NCBI GenBank assembly: GCA_964020975.1
Contig: OZ026623.1
Location: forward strand, 79,997,225-80,061,224
Origin: Hermodice carunculata
Lineage: Eukaryota; Annelida; Polychaeta; Eunicida; Amphinomidae
DNA length: 64,000 nucleotides
Direction: 5' to 3'
Below, piece after piece: positions 12,952-25,162 of the stretch (within the stretch, counting starts at the first letter, position 1; each line of letters starts with the position of its first letter). Made by a program: the position numbers and the translations under genes. The notes beneath the pieces were generated by a model that had not been told where the DNA came from, searched no databases, and saw nothing but the letters and a program-made list of their open reading frames with translations.

Positions 12952-13613
12952 GCTGTGTTCACACTGCGATATTTTTCCTTTCAGAATTAGCATTCGGACT
13001 TTAGCACTTCCGAAAGACATGCGAAAGTTCCGTTCAGACTGTTACCTGACTACCGATTAAAATGCGGTTTGATCGTCCACACTGTCATGTGTGCTTTCGG
13101 AATTGATACTGAATTGGCGGGTTTGAGCGCACATGCTTGTGTATCGATAAATACATGCTCCTGTTCGTGCTAATTTCAGCATTCTGCACAAAATTCACCT
13201 ATGCGATCCTTCCAGCATAGCCTGGACTCTTTCATCTCCCCACAATTCAATTAAAGCAAGGGTTTGCTCGTGCGTAAATCCCATTATTTACAAGGGCGTC
13301 TATAGTCACCTTGTGTGTTGCTTGTTTACAAACCGAGAGGAAGTGACTGGATCTGGGTCGGCATATGTGCGCATGCGTCGAGTTCTACATTTGGGAAAAC
13401 TTGCGGATGTCGCGTTCAGACACACTCAGAAACTTCCGAATGTGGATGCTACCAGTAAGCATTCGGTAAAAAACCACCTCCCCTAGCAGGTTTTCCTTTC
13501 GGAAGTAGATTTCGCATTCTATACGGATCTAGGAAAAATAATATGTAGTGTGAACTGCACTTTCGGATGACTTTCGAATTAAATGCGGTAATTTTTAGCA
13601 GTGTGAACAGGGC
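12952..13613. mobile_element. PIF/Harbinger-like element nested in the MITE
   Basis: Inverted ends GCTGTGTTCACACTGC and GCAGTGTGAACAGGGC are flanked on both sides by TTTAT (12947-12951 and 13614-13618). The 662-bp interior has CATTCGG/CCGAA words repeated near both ends and a Myb/SANT-like coding relic on the minus strand. A TTA duplication inside the TTTAT would fit PIF/Harbinger. No transposase frame remains. Confidence 0.65.
13195..13284 (-). pseudogene. Myb/SANT-like protein relic of the Harbinger-type element
   Basis: A 29-codon frame reads MGFTHEQTLALIELWGDE then RVQAMLEGSHR. The pattern W/F-T-x-E-x-T-x-A-L-I-x-L-W-x-D-x-R-V-Q is the first helix region of the Myb/SANT-like domain found in PIF/Harbinger second proteins and their domesticated relatives. 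The frame then stops, so only the start of the domain survives. Confidence 0.55.
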
Positions 13614-13669
13614 TTTATCCGTCACATTTCTTTGGGAACAGATGGTGTCATTATAATGAGTTTTCACTG

Positions 13670-13684
13670 TGTGTGTGTGTGTGT

Positions 13685-13724
<40 letters not shown>
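13670..13724. repeat. (GT)n(AT)n microsatellite
   Basis: A short GT run followed by AT dinucleotides, abutting the right end of the MITE. Confidence 0.95.
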
Positions 13725-13725
<1 letters not shown>

Positions 13726-14988
13726 TAAGATATAGAAATAATAAAATTTCAACTTTACATCATTTTTGTTTTTTGTATTTTTTTTTGGACACATGCTGAA
13801 TTATACACACAGCATGTTTTTTGTGTATCTTTCATGTACGTCTACGTGCAATCTCTGGGAGTGATCAGCCCTACTCCCTTCATGCACAGCTGAAAAAAGC
13901 TCTCACTGCCTATTGGTCACTCCTCTAGGCGACAAATTTTACAACCTCACAGTGTCAATATTTAGCTCCCCTCATAGCTCACCCTGCAAAAATTGATGGG
14001 AGCTATCAGCAGCTCATCTAGGCTATCCCTCAAAGCAAAGCCCATACAACGATGTTATTTTCCATCATTTCAATCAAGATGTGACGTGAAGATTGACCAC
14101 TTTTTATTGTATGTGTGTGGGTGAATTATCATTTTCCAGAGTGATATTCAAAAGCAGTTACTCGCTGTAGATCCCATAACCTAAACACTGTTATTAAAAC
14201 TAAACTGTGACGTGCCTGCATCAGTCACATAGTGCATTAATATATAGACAAAATCATATATGCATGTGGGACATTTGATTAAACATAACAAGTGATGTGG
14301 AAGAACTACGACGAATGTAAACAAGCAACGCATGCCTGGTTGGCATTGAAAGTGGGCCTACACCATGCTTTTTTACAATGAAACATAGAATGAACAATTT
14401 TAACTCACATGGCTGGAGAGCGAGTTACTATTTTTCTCGCATTCAGGGTCATTGGTGCTGGAGAAATTCACTCGTGACCTGTGGATTAATGCTTCATTCT
14501 GCGTATCAACAATGAACAATCTCTCCTGAGAGAAATATAGTTACTCACTCTCAGCCATGCAAAATTCTCAATTTAATCTACAGTATGTATATCTGTCATT
14601 TGTCACAGTTAGGTTTCTTACTGGTCTTTTAAAAATTCCAACATATCCTATTAGTCAGTGTGGCTAAAGTCTGTAACATTTTGTCCGACAAATTACAATC
14701 TTTTCAGTGACTGGCCATTTGCAAAAAAGTTAATGGATAGGCGAGCCTATCATGTGACAATTACAAATTTACCCACCAATACATTGTGGCTGCCCTTTCC
14801 CCTTATCCCCCCCCCCCCCCCAATAATGCACACATTCCCATGCAAAAACCTAAAACTTCGGGCCAAGTTAACTGTTTTTGATGCAAACATTAAAATAAAC
14901 AAAACAACTAAAGTTAACAGTTTCCCCTATTTGAATGACCATTAAATAGCTATTAAAAGGACTGTGAGTGTTTAAAGCATGAAAAGTA

Positions 14989-15157
14989 CAGTAAAACCTC
15001 TCTAACCGAACACCTCCGTATACCAAACATCTCTCTATACTGAACACCTTTTTCGCGGTCCCAAATATATACACTGTACTTCCGATGTAAGCACACTTCC
15101 CTATACTGAACACCTTTTTCTGGTCCCAAGGGTGTTCGGTATAGGAAGGTTTTACTG
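14989..15157. mobile_element. MITE family 3 (CCGAACACC motif), intact
   Basis: TA-CAGTAAAACCTCTCTAACC at the left and GGTATAGGAAGGTTTTACTG-TA at the right are inverted, with TA duplications. The word YATACTGAACACC/CCGAACACC repeats about five times inside. 169 bp. Confidence 0.85.
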
Positions 15158-15338
15158 TATCATGGTGTATCAGTATCTGATCTCGCCCTCAACAAGGTTA
15201 CATCCTGTCTGTCTTTTGTGGTCAATTATAGAACAATTAGTATGTGAGTAATTTAATTGAACTACTGTGGGTGGTCAGGAATTGTGATGATAACTATAGC
15301 TGAATAAATGTACCATGAGTAAGCAACAAAGGAATATA

Positions 15339-15516
15339 CGGTAAAACCTCTCTAATTAAACACCTCCGTATACCGAACACCTCTCTATAATGAACACCAT
15401 TTCTCGGTCCCAAATATATACTTCCAATGTAAGCAAACCTCTCTAAACTGAACACCTCACTATACCGAATGCTTTTTTCCGGCCTAGAGGGCATTTGGTA
15501 TAGGGAGGTTTTACTG
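15339..15516. mobile_element. MITE family 3, second copy
   Basis: It begins TA-CGGTAAAACCTCTCTAA and ends AGGGAGGTTTTACTG-TA. The internal words are the same as in the copy 180 bp to the left; the two differ by scattered substitutions, so these are separate insertions or an old duplication. Confidence 0.85.
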
Positions 15517-15546
15517 TATGGTAAGTCAACTCACAAATATCACATG

Positions 15547-15785
15547 CTGGGCTGGCACTAGCCAATTAGCCATAGACTACTGATTGTCGAATTTGGCTAA
15601 AGAATTAACCTTCTAAGTTTTGTTACTCAGTAGCTTCAAAATCAGTTTTACTGCTTTATCATTGAACTGCCACCTATTAAATGTGAAATGTTTGAACCAG
15701 TGAGCTGACCTATATTGGCTAACAAAATTTAAGTTTGGCTACAAGTGTGAAGTGATTTTAGCAAAAATCCCCAATGCAAGCCCAG
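15547..15785. mobile_element. hAT-like MITE (GGCTAA-rich), degraded
   Basis: Inverted ends CTGGGCTGGCACTAGCC and GCAAGCCCAG, with TTGGCTAA words inside, match the element at 10408-10900. The target duplication is no longer clear. Confidence 0.45.
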
Positions 15786-17499
15786 ATACAAAAGCATACA
15801 ATATCAATTTTACATAAATTTATGTCAGCATTTCCTTGGTAGTTTTCCAGCTAAATTCTAATTTTCAACGAGCCAAGCACCAATCTGACATGCCACAGGA
15901 CATAGGGTTAATTGTTCAATTCGAACCCTGTGCTGGTTAAGAAAAGGTGGAAATGGCTTAGAAATTATCGTAATAATTAGCCGTAATATGGAAAGAATTT
16001 GCTTAACAAGCAGGTGGCAGTCACTTTGAAATGACTGCAACTTTAATACAGGTCACTATCACCAATTTCATCTGCCTCGAAAGCAGAACCAAGCTGGATA
16101 TTTTGTCTTTTCTGCAAGTGTAGTAACAGGGAACTTGGTCTGCTTTGCAGGCAACAATTTCATGTGTTCAGCTGAATACATAACCCAATGTACAAAATTT
16201 CTGGTGGCTTAGAGTTGTGTATTTCCACTGAATTGTCAAACTAACCTTGAATTACTTGTTACTTTTCAGACAAATAAAATAACTTTACAGCAGTATTTAT
16301 AATCACTTTTATTATTAATATACTATGAAATACATATATTAAAGCATTTCAATTTTTCAAAAAAAGTGTCCCCATGGTACAAGCTATTAGATGTTGTAAA
16401 CATAGAACTAGGTGGCTCACATGACAGTGGTTTTTTGGAAATATTAATCTATGAATTTCCAAAAAAAAAAGGATTGCATTTAAGAAATGAACAGAAAGAC
16501 ATTGTACAGTACACTGTAGTGATACATGGATGCCACTAACTCTGGTCAAAACAACAAACTGAATCTTGAAGCTTTAAGTTATACCCCTAAACTTACCGTA
16601 AAACAATTGGCGTTTCCATGTGACATGGTTTTAAAGTTACTAAGTTGGACATTACATTGGAAAGTGATGAGAATATATAACTACAGCCCTCTCTGCGAAG
16701 TATCCTCTACATGAGGGATACAGGAACTTTCTGCACTGTTTGATGCTGGAAGGCCAACATCTCACTTTAGCATCAAAGGGCTTATTGTTTGAGTGGAACT
16801 CTGGCAGTCCTATAAACCGAACAAAGCAAAATTTGCAAAAAGTGACACACGCATTTTGTATTCACATCTTTTTTTGCCACAAGAATTTTAAAGTTTGAAT
16901 CAAATAACAAAAAAAATCCACATTAAACAGATAAATGCAGAGAAATCACTTTGTGCAAAATTTTGCTGTATACAAATGACACAAATGACAATTCTCCATC
17001 TATGTACTTTTCAAACAAACATACATGTACTTGGTGTATCTGTGTTTTATGGCAAATTCTATGAACACCTCTGCTAAGCACAAGTATATCTTTAACATCT
17101 GACCAGGAAATGTACCACACATGTGATATGCAATAACAATTACCTCTTCATCACTTATAAGTTCCTGTTTCATTGTTGCATATGATAGGCAGCTGTGAGT
17201 CAGTCTATAACATATTATATATCAATAGAAATATGATCTAGACCACTTCATCCATGCTTTTACAAGGTTTAAATATAAGTGTGTATGTGTGTGCACATAC
17301 CGCCCACCCTTTTGCCTATACCTGGCCTTGAAATCACAATCCATTATGGGTCCTCCCAACTGTCATCATTTTTATGACAGTTCGTGTAGAAAAAAGACAT
17401 GTTTGTTAAACATAGATGCCCCCCACCCCCACCCTCATTATGTTCGCCTTCATTACTCTGTTGCTAGCACTAAATGGGGCACCCATGACCTTTGCAAGT

Positions 17500-18345
17500 G
17501 GATACAGAAACCAAATTCACTAAAGTGGCCTCGTGACCTTGGAAATTAGGTCAAGGTCACCCATCTTTGAAGCTGATCTAGCACTAATAGAAGACTATAA
17601 ACATCTACAAAATAAAAGCTCTGGCTCAAAAAAATCTGCAGCTATTAAGCAGAAACCAAATTCGGTAATGTGGCTCTGTGACCATGGGAATTGAATCATG
17701 CTCACCCATTTCAGAACCTGACCTGGCTAGAAGGCTATATTTCTAAACAATACGAAAGCCATAGGTGAAAAACATCTTTAGTTATCATGCAGAACCAAGT
17801 TCACTAATAGGACTCCAGGTGATGACCTTGGGAATGCGGTCAAGGTCATCCATCTTCTAAGCTAACCAAGCCCTAATTGAGGACGATTACCAAGTGCAAT
17901 ATTAGAGTCATAACTTGAATTCTGAGTTGCAATGCAGAAACAAGTGCCCTTCTGACCTTAGAATTAGGTCAAGGTCACCCATCTTCGAACTCCACCTAGC
18001 CCTGGATAAGGATCCTATGCAATATACAGGTCCTATCATAAAAACTTGTCTAGTCAGAAACCAAGCTTACTGAAGTGAACTTGTGACCTTGGAATTTAGG
18101 TCAAGGTCACCCATCTTCGAACTTGACCTAGTCTTGGACAAGGACTATAATCCTGTGTAATATATAGGTCCTACCATGAAAACTTTTCTAGTTATAGTGC
18201 GGAAACAAAAAAACTACAAAACTTCTGTGACCTTGGAAATAGGGTCAAGGTCAACCACCTTCATACCTCACATAGCCCTTATGCTGGAGTATAAATAGCT
18301 GGGTACCATCAACGTCCTATTGCAAAAACTTTGCGAGTTATGGTG
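17500..18345. repeat. Tandem repeat of about 130-145 bp carrying AGGTCAAGGTCA
   Basis: Six or more degenerate units each hold GTGACCTTGG, then AGGTCAAGGTCACCCATCTT, then a CCTAG..CTA and AGAAACCAA stretch. The word lies at 17548, 17837, 17966, 18098 and 18242, with a decayed one near 17692. AGGTCAAGGTCA is a direct repeat of the nuclear receptor half-site with no spacer and contains the SF-1/ERR site TCAAGGTCA. Confidence 0.8.
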
Positions 18346-19460
18346 GGGAAACCACAGTCCCTCTACCAACCAACCAATATGAGCAAAGCTATATGCCCCA
18401 TCTTCTTCAAACAGGGACATAAAAATATGCTGGGGGGGGGGGGTCAGAGGCCAGCTACACATAACACTTTTCAAGTCATGGAAAAATTGACAATTTTTGC
18501 TGCAAAGTTTTTCCTACTCAGACCAAGTATAAACCACTGGCAACTCCAACCTTTGACCCTAATCACAGGAACAGCGGAGGATGAAGAGGATCAAAATTCT
18601 GGCTTAGTTCTCACAATGTCAGGAAGCATGAAATGGAGTGTACCTTTAATCTCTATCAGTTATAGCAGCACAAAGTCAAAAATAAACGATTAAGCATAAT
18701 TTATGACAGGGTTAGAATACCTTCTTGGGGTACTGTGCATATGTGGCCATTAGGTCATCCACACAACACGTGTATCATTTTCAAAGAGAACATTTTTATA
18801 CACATAATAAATTTATGTGAATGAACCTCATCGAGACGCGTGCTAAAAGCAAATACAAGCTTTAATCAATAATTAGGCCTAGGCCTACATGATACGTCAG
18901 TCACAGCAATTGGCAATTGATGTGTGAAAGGTCATAAGAGTTAAGTCTGGAAGTTCTGTGAAAAGATTCAATTTCACAACAGTCAGCCCCAAGGTGCACT
19001 TAAATTGAACATAAAGTTGAGAGTAGCCATCTACATCTACTTTAGTGTGATCATGGGATTATCACTAACAGTTGTTTATAGTATTTTCCATCCAGCTGCA
19101 CATATACCCAAGTTTCCAGCTCCTAAATAAATAAGTTGGCACATCAGTTATATTTTAATAAAGTTTTGCGGTTCCTAAACATACAAGTCTAATTTATGCC
19201 ACAAGTACACAGCAACATCTCCTTCAAATATGCTGCATGATCTGCATCTGTGTTGTGCATTACAATAAATGGCCAATCCATAGCCCTCACACGTGCACAT
19301 GCACCCCCACAGTAAAACTAACCAAATTTATACTCGGGGACCAGAGACAGGAACCGACAATGAATCCTTCATTGGAGCCTAACAGGCACACAACATACAA
19401 AAGGCTAACGAAGTGAAAACACAAACTCTGGCAGCACAAGTAATGAACCTCCCTTCAACA

Positions 19461-19491
19461 CGTATCGGCTCACGTACTGAGCCTTCTTCAA
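19461..19491 (-). other. Hammerhead-like retroelement hairpin motif (degenerate)
   Basis: On the minus strand TTGAAGA is followed by a perfect GGCTCA/TGAGCC stem, then GATAC. It has the layout of the CUGAUGA - stem II - GAAAC hammerhead core found in Penelope-type and some other retroelements, with core bases changed. The surrounding element is not recognisable. Confidence 0.35.
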
Positions 19492-19974
19492 ATAGAAAAC
19501 TGGTCTGATAAGACATGTACCCTTTATCCTTTCCTAAATTAAGGTACCGTTTTAGCAGTGATTAAGTGAGCAGCAATTGTCATTGTAATGGTCGCCACAG
19601 GAAGCGAACCATCTGGCCCTGAGGCAAAATCACATGTATGGGTCCGCAACGAAGAAAATCGGGGTAACTGTTTCTGATGATGGCAAGTCTCACTGTGAGG
19701 TATGGTAGGCTTCCAAACAGCAAATAGTATTTTCACCTGTTAAGAACAGATTGATAAATAATAAACAGAAACACAGAAACTTAAAGCTCGATTATCTGGC
19801 ATTGTGCTTAGAGAGGGATTTCATGTTTCATTTTACATATAATCGGTGGGCAAATTAGAAGATTGATTGCCGTTTCACTTTGAACATATCAATCAATAAA
19901 CCAATTACTTAATCTATGGACCCACCAGTGACACATCAACAGTATAAATGAACACATGCGTTATCCTACTTATC

Positions 19975-20350
19975 CTGTAAACACCACTTTAATCAACCTC
20001 CTCCTCATTTTATCAGCACCAAATTAATCATCCTCCTCATTCTCTAAACGTCACATTAATCATCATCCTCCTTATCCCCGAAATACATTAATATTATCCT
20101 CCTCATTGTGTAAACACAGACCACATTAACCATCATCCTTATTCTGTAAACATAACATTTATTATCCTCCTCCTTATTCTGTAAACACCAAATTTATCAC
20201 CATCCTTATTCTCTAAACACATCCTGTAAACACCACATTAATCCTCCTCCTTAGTCTGTAAACACATTAATCCTCCTCCTTAGTCTGTAAACACCACATT
20301 AATCCTCCTCAGTCTGTAAACACCACATTCACTCTCCTCCTCCTCTATAT
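19975..20350. repeat. Degenerate tandem repeat (TCTGTAAACACCACATTAAT / CCTCCT)
   Basis: The unit CTGTAAACACCACATTAATC plus CTCCTCCTTAGT recurs at 30-45 bp spacing about ten times. The most regular part is 20220-20320. Confidence 0.85.
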
Positions 20351-20510
20351 TCTAGTTACCTTAATCCTTTCCCCTTTAAACCAGCCAGTACTGACTAGGG
20401 GCCAAATGTCATCTGCTTCAATGTTTTTGACTAATTTCACCTTAGGCAATCAACAACAATTTCAAAGAGAATTGTGCGTAATATTAGACCTATCCGATGA
20501 TGTGCTCTCG

Positions 20511-20600
20511 GTCAACACTGTTCCCTGGCATGGGCTGGGTGCTAATGCTTTAGCAATATCAAGGAAAGCTGTTGACTGCCTAAGTTCGACAGAGAAAGGG
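20511..20600. mobile_element. Hairpin element ending at TTAA
   Basis: Arms GTCAACACTGTTCCCTGGCA and TCAAGGAAAGCTGTTGAC, with right end GAAAGGG followed by TTAA (20601-20604). Same family as 7148-7260. Confidence 0.6.
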
Positions 20601-20612
20601 TTAACATGAAGG

Positions 20613-20774
20613 CAGGAGTCCCTGTCTTGAGAGACCACTCCCATGCAAGGTCACCTGCCTTGAGAGACCACCTTTTCAAGCTTGGTACTTTTAATGTTTT
20701 GTACCTCTTATGAGCGACCACCCGTGCAGACAGACTACAATTTGGGTGATCTTTTGAGACAGGTTTTACTCTCT
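20613..20774. mobile_element. MITE family 1 copy
   Basis: It starts CAGGAGTCCCTGTCTTGAG, with AGAGACCAC words, and ends GAGACAGGTTTTACT. It lies a few bases from the hairpin element. Confidence 0.65.
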
Positions 20775-22015
20775 AGCCTTTCAAAGATGTCACAGAGCTG
20801 TTAATATGAAGACTTAAAAGCAACATAGGTCAGCTTTATTGATGACTTTTGCCCTTAATAGGCACAATAGGCTTGTTAATAAAGGTTGCAGGCATTTGTC
20901 TTCATGTACATCGCCACCACCCCATCCCACCCCCACCTGTTTCCTTCCATACCTTGCAAAAGTCCAAAACATTTGCTAACACATAGTCCTGAAGTCTTGC
21001 ATTTAAGTTAAGCACTGAATTTTAAAATACCTTGAGAGCACAAGCACAGCTTGAAATGAATAAAAAAAAAATCCAATTCTAAAGAACTTTTCATATGTGA
21101 ACATCAAAAAATTTTTCTCTGGCTGGCATTTCCTCTTTACATTTAAAGCCTTACTCTTGTGTGCATTTTCTCTTTTATATTTAAGTCACAATCCTCAGCA
21201 CATTTTGAAAACATGGTAATATGGGCCTCAAAAGATGCATTTGATTCCGTAAGACCTATCAACTTGTAAAAAAAAAAAGAAAAAAAAAATCCGAGACCTT
21301 TTGTTGATGTTGGTGCAAAAAATCTGCCATTTGAACAGCTATTCAGGTGAAACTGTACCTGGAGGACCATGCATAATAGTTCTAAGGCTTTGACTGGAGC
21401 AGGATACACTCAAAGCATAAAAAAAAAACCCACTTGAAACACAAATGCCAGCCTAACATTTACACATAAATACACGGGTGAGATTGACATATGTTTGATC
21501 AACTTTCACGGGCATTTTACATGTCATCGGAGGCTTGATTATTTAACGTACCCAGTGACACCAGATAGTGGTAATAACTTCATATGTACATACTGTAGGC
21601 AACCTTTGGAGCCCCAATCCTCACTGCGGCTGCAACGAGTCCGTCACAGGAGTGGCTACAACGGATCTCAGAACAAAACTTAGGGCCTAACATTTGAGAT
21701 TTGTGTTAATCTCACCTCACAGCAGTAGTACTTTTGTTATGTAATGTCCATAAGGGATTAGTAGTTACAAAGTTCACATACAGCCTGTCATGAAACAAGA
21801 ACATTAATCAAACACATATACAATGAAGTCAATTTTTTTTAAAAAGTACTTTTCTACAGAAAATTCAGACACCAATGGGTTAAATCTCCATTAAGCTCCA
21901 CATTTTTGCCTGATAGGGATAAATGGGCTTTCTGCACTGGTATACCAGTCATTTTTACCTTCCGTTCTTACAGTATGGAAGCCCCTTCACTTGCTGTACT
22001 TCACACCTATTGGTA

Positions 22016-22192
22016 CAGTGGTACCTGTCTTGAGAGACCCCTCCAATGAGAGACCGCATATCTTTTTAAGACCGCTCTCTGAACACTGTGCTATCTTTTC
22101 CATGTTATTATACCTCTAATGAGAGACCACCTGTTTTCAGAGACCACATTTTGACCTGCCCAAGGGACGGTCTCTCAAGACAGGGACCACTG
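22016..22192. mobile_element. MITE family 1, best-preserved copy
   Basis: TA-CAGTGGTACCTGTCTTGAG at the left is inverted at the right as CTCAAGACAGGGACCACTG-TA. Between them AGAGACC(A/C)C(C/T) occurs four or more times in the same orientation, then GGTCTCTC near the right end. 177 bp, no coding capacity. The TA duplication and CAG ends suggest a pogo/Tigger-like transposase mobilised it. Confidence 0.85.
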
Positions 22193-22856
22193 TACTTCTA
22201 AATTTTCCATACCTCATACTAAAGCAATGTATGTGCGGGGACCCCCTTCTTACCCCCCTATTCAGTTGTCTGCATGGTCTGAAAATTTACTTCTCTGGGA
22301 CAAAAGAGGGCTGCTTGAATGTCAAGCCCTGGTGAGTGTTTTTTGAGCTGCAAGTCATGCTTCATTATTCTGCCTCCTGAACATGACTGGCCAAGAATTG
22401 TAAGACAAAGATGACTTTGCCATGGTCTCTGCAACTTTTCACCATGATAGAGCAATTTAACTCTTTTCAGTGCCAAGCACGACTGAAGTCGACTTACTTA
22501 AATCAAACTAGCCTGAATTACCATTTATAAGGATTCCAGTTGCATATATGGCTATTCATGATTAAAGTGGAAATGGCCATTAATTCCACACAATCTGTTG
22601 GTTTAGCGCACATTTTCTTGGGCAGACATACCATTTCCTCTCAATTATTCATATCAATCAAACAGCCACACATTACTAGCCTCAATCCTCCATCTGCCCC
22701 GCCCCCAAAACACACACAAAAAAGGGAAATTCCTAGGGTAAGTTTTACTTGCATTTTATATATGCATACATGTACCTCAGTCAGTAGCTGGACTGTTATT
22801 ATGGTATTATGTGTGGGCTAGATCAAAATAAATTTATGTTTTCTATTTCCTACCAA

Positions 22857-22869
22857 CCAATTTGTAAGC

Positions 22870-22905
<36 letters not shown>

Positions 22906-23171
22906 GTAAGCATGCCTACCTAAAATATATTTAACAAATTATTCAAAAGTTACAGAAAAATATTTGTCCTTTGTTAAATTTTTTTTTTTTTTTTGTAATT
23001 TGTAAGCATGCCTACCTAAAATATATTTAACAAATTATTCAAAAGTTACAGAAAAATATTTGTCCTTTGTTAAATTTTTTTTTTTTTTGTAATTTGTAAG
23101 CATGCCTACCTAAAATGTATTTTACAAATTATTCAAAAGTTACAGAAAAATATTTGTCCTTTGTTAAATTT
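22857..23171. repeat. About 95-bp tandem triplication with poly-T
   Basis: AATTTGTAAGCATGCCTACC begins at 22901, 22997 and 23091, each followed by the same AT-rich text and a poly-T run. Units differ by one or two bases, so the triplication is recent or homogenised. The first T run is about 30 bases. Confidence 0.9.
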
Positions 23172-23235
23172 GCTTGCAAGAAAACCATCTTTCCTCCTAC
23201 CTTCCATCATAATAATGTGACTGTACGATTGGAAA

Positions 23236-23415
23236 CAGCAGTCCCTATCTTGATTTACCACTGCAATGAGAGACCACCTGCCTTGAAAGACCACTTATAC
23301 TCCAAGATACCTTGCCAAGAACTTTTCATTTTTATACTTAAGCTGAAATGCCACCAATCTTCAAAGACCACAATTTGGTCACACTTAGAGTGGTCGTACA
23401 AGACAGTTTTCACTG
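23236..23415. mobile_element. MITE family 1 copy
   Basis: Start CAGCAGTCCCTATCTTGA, end ACAAGACAGTTTTCACTG-TA, with GAGAGACCACC and AAAGACCAC words inside. Confidence 0.7.
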
Positions 23416-23553
23416 TAAGCTTGAGTCGGTGACTGCCTTCAAACCGTAAAAGTTAACAAACTTGTGTACATATGTACCTGAGTAGTCAGTGACCTGTGGG
23501 TCACCCTTTCAGTTGTCTTGTTAGCTTTCTGGTATTGCCCAGATGGTCGAGTA

Positions 23554-23734
23554 CAGGGAAACCTGGCTACAAAGACCACTCCATATAATACCATACTGTG
23601 GTCTCTATCTAAAGACCCACGGTCTTTCATAGGAGGTAGAATAAGATGAAGAAATGACAAACAATGTATCCTAAATAAAGGGTCTTTTAAAAATGTGGTC
23701 TTATTAGAGTGGTCTCTGCAATCACGTTTCACTG
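23554..23734. mobile_element. MITE family 1 copy
   Basis: Left end TA-CAGGGAAACCTGGCTAC, right end TCTGCAATCACGTTTCACTG-TA. AAGACCAC/GTGGTCT words occur on both sides. 181 bp. Confidence 0.75.
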
Positions 23735-25162
23735 TATGCATGAAATCAAAAGTCAGTCATTTGTGGCACTCATCCAAGCATTCAATATTAAAAAAAGACA
23801 TTAATTTAATAGAAATTCAACTCATTTCATTTCTACCAGATACTTGTTTAAAAGTGCTTTTATTACGACCAAATGTGTCAATATATTTATTCTTTCATAA
23901 GAGAAAACAACATTCAAAATGACTTGAATCACAGTAACAGTTGTTTGTGACAACCAATGTTGAATTTTATTCATGGAGTTAAGAGAGTTTTAGTTTATGA
24001 CCAGTTGTCGTGTGTATATACATGTGCCCCTAATCACTATATTGCATGTGGCTGTTCACAATTCCCTCCATTTCTTGAAAAGGCAATTGGAATACTCACT
24101 TTCACATATTCATGTGATGACAAACTGAACATAGCGCGTGCACATACAACAGCAAGGTCTGCCTACAGTCGTCCGCTCTGCCACGACCATGTCGCACAGA
24201 ACTAGGTTCTACTTGGCTTGTTATGCATCAACTGAAGTGGATAAACGTCTCAACCATATCTGATGAAAGTTCTTGAATCTAGAGACAAGTTTCTCAAGAT
24301 TTCATCCCTCAAACTGCTTCAATCTACATGTACCGACAAAAGGCACATCAGGACTCCCTGGATAAGGCATTTCTAACACTATTAACATACCAAACTGGGC
24401 GCCAGATGCCACTGGCATCAACTCCAAAATGCATCATTTGCAACAAATTTCTGGCATAAACTTGACCTCAAGAACAAGTAAAATAAGATAAACAATTTCA
24501 AATTACCAGCTTCCTCCTGACCCACAGATTTTAATCAATCACTGGTCAGTTTTGCCTGTCCAACAACTGACAGTGACATTACAACTACTTCCCAATGCTA
24601 GACCATTTTGGTCGGGCCATTCTTAAAATATTGTCTGTTTGCCGTAACCGACCGATCCAATGAATTTACTGCCTACCCAACTCCTCCCCAATTATTTTTT
24701 TTTTATTCAAAGAATATCCCTAATTATTCTATATTATCAATTTTAGAATTTGAGGATGTTGGCCAAAAAAATTTTTGGATCACCTACCCACCCCCAAAAA
24801 TTTACATTTAGATGTTACAGCAAACCAACATATTTTTAAGGATGGCCTCAAATAAGGTGGATGCATAACAAATGTGACTTTTCATATTAAACAGCTTGCC
24901 AATCCCAATGGGGAAGACGGAAAACACAATGTATTGTAAATTGTCAATGCACTGCAGAAGCTCTGAATAAACTAGGGAATGAAAACAGTTTTACCAACAG
25001 TAGATTATACCTTGAACTGATGCCAATTAAATGGCCTTGTTTAATGTGTTGTGTCTGCAGTCCCCACTGAAATGTGATACTGATGCAGTGACAGTAGAGT
25101 AGAAGCAATGGCGAAACTGGTTGGACCATTCACGCTAACAAATAATTTCCCCATTAAATTTG

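Larger units (their letters stand above)
12846..13669. mobile_element. MITE family 2 copy split by a Harbinger-type element
   Basis: Left end CAGTAAAACCTCATAATAAT and right end GTCATTATAATGAGTTTTCA-CTG belong to the family 2 consensus. The interior is interrupted at 12952-13613. An (AT)n tract lies on the left; (GT)n then (AT)n follows on the right. Confidence 0.8.

Noticed and set aside
15905-15925. GGTTCGAATTG on the minus strand as a tRNA B box
   Set aside because: Lacks the closing CC and any A box or stem; no tRNA fold.
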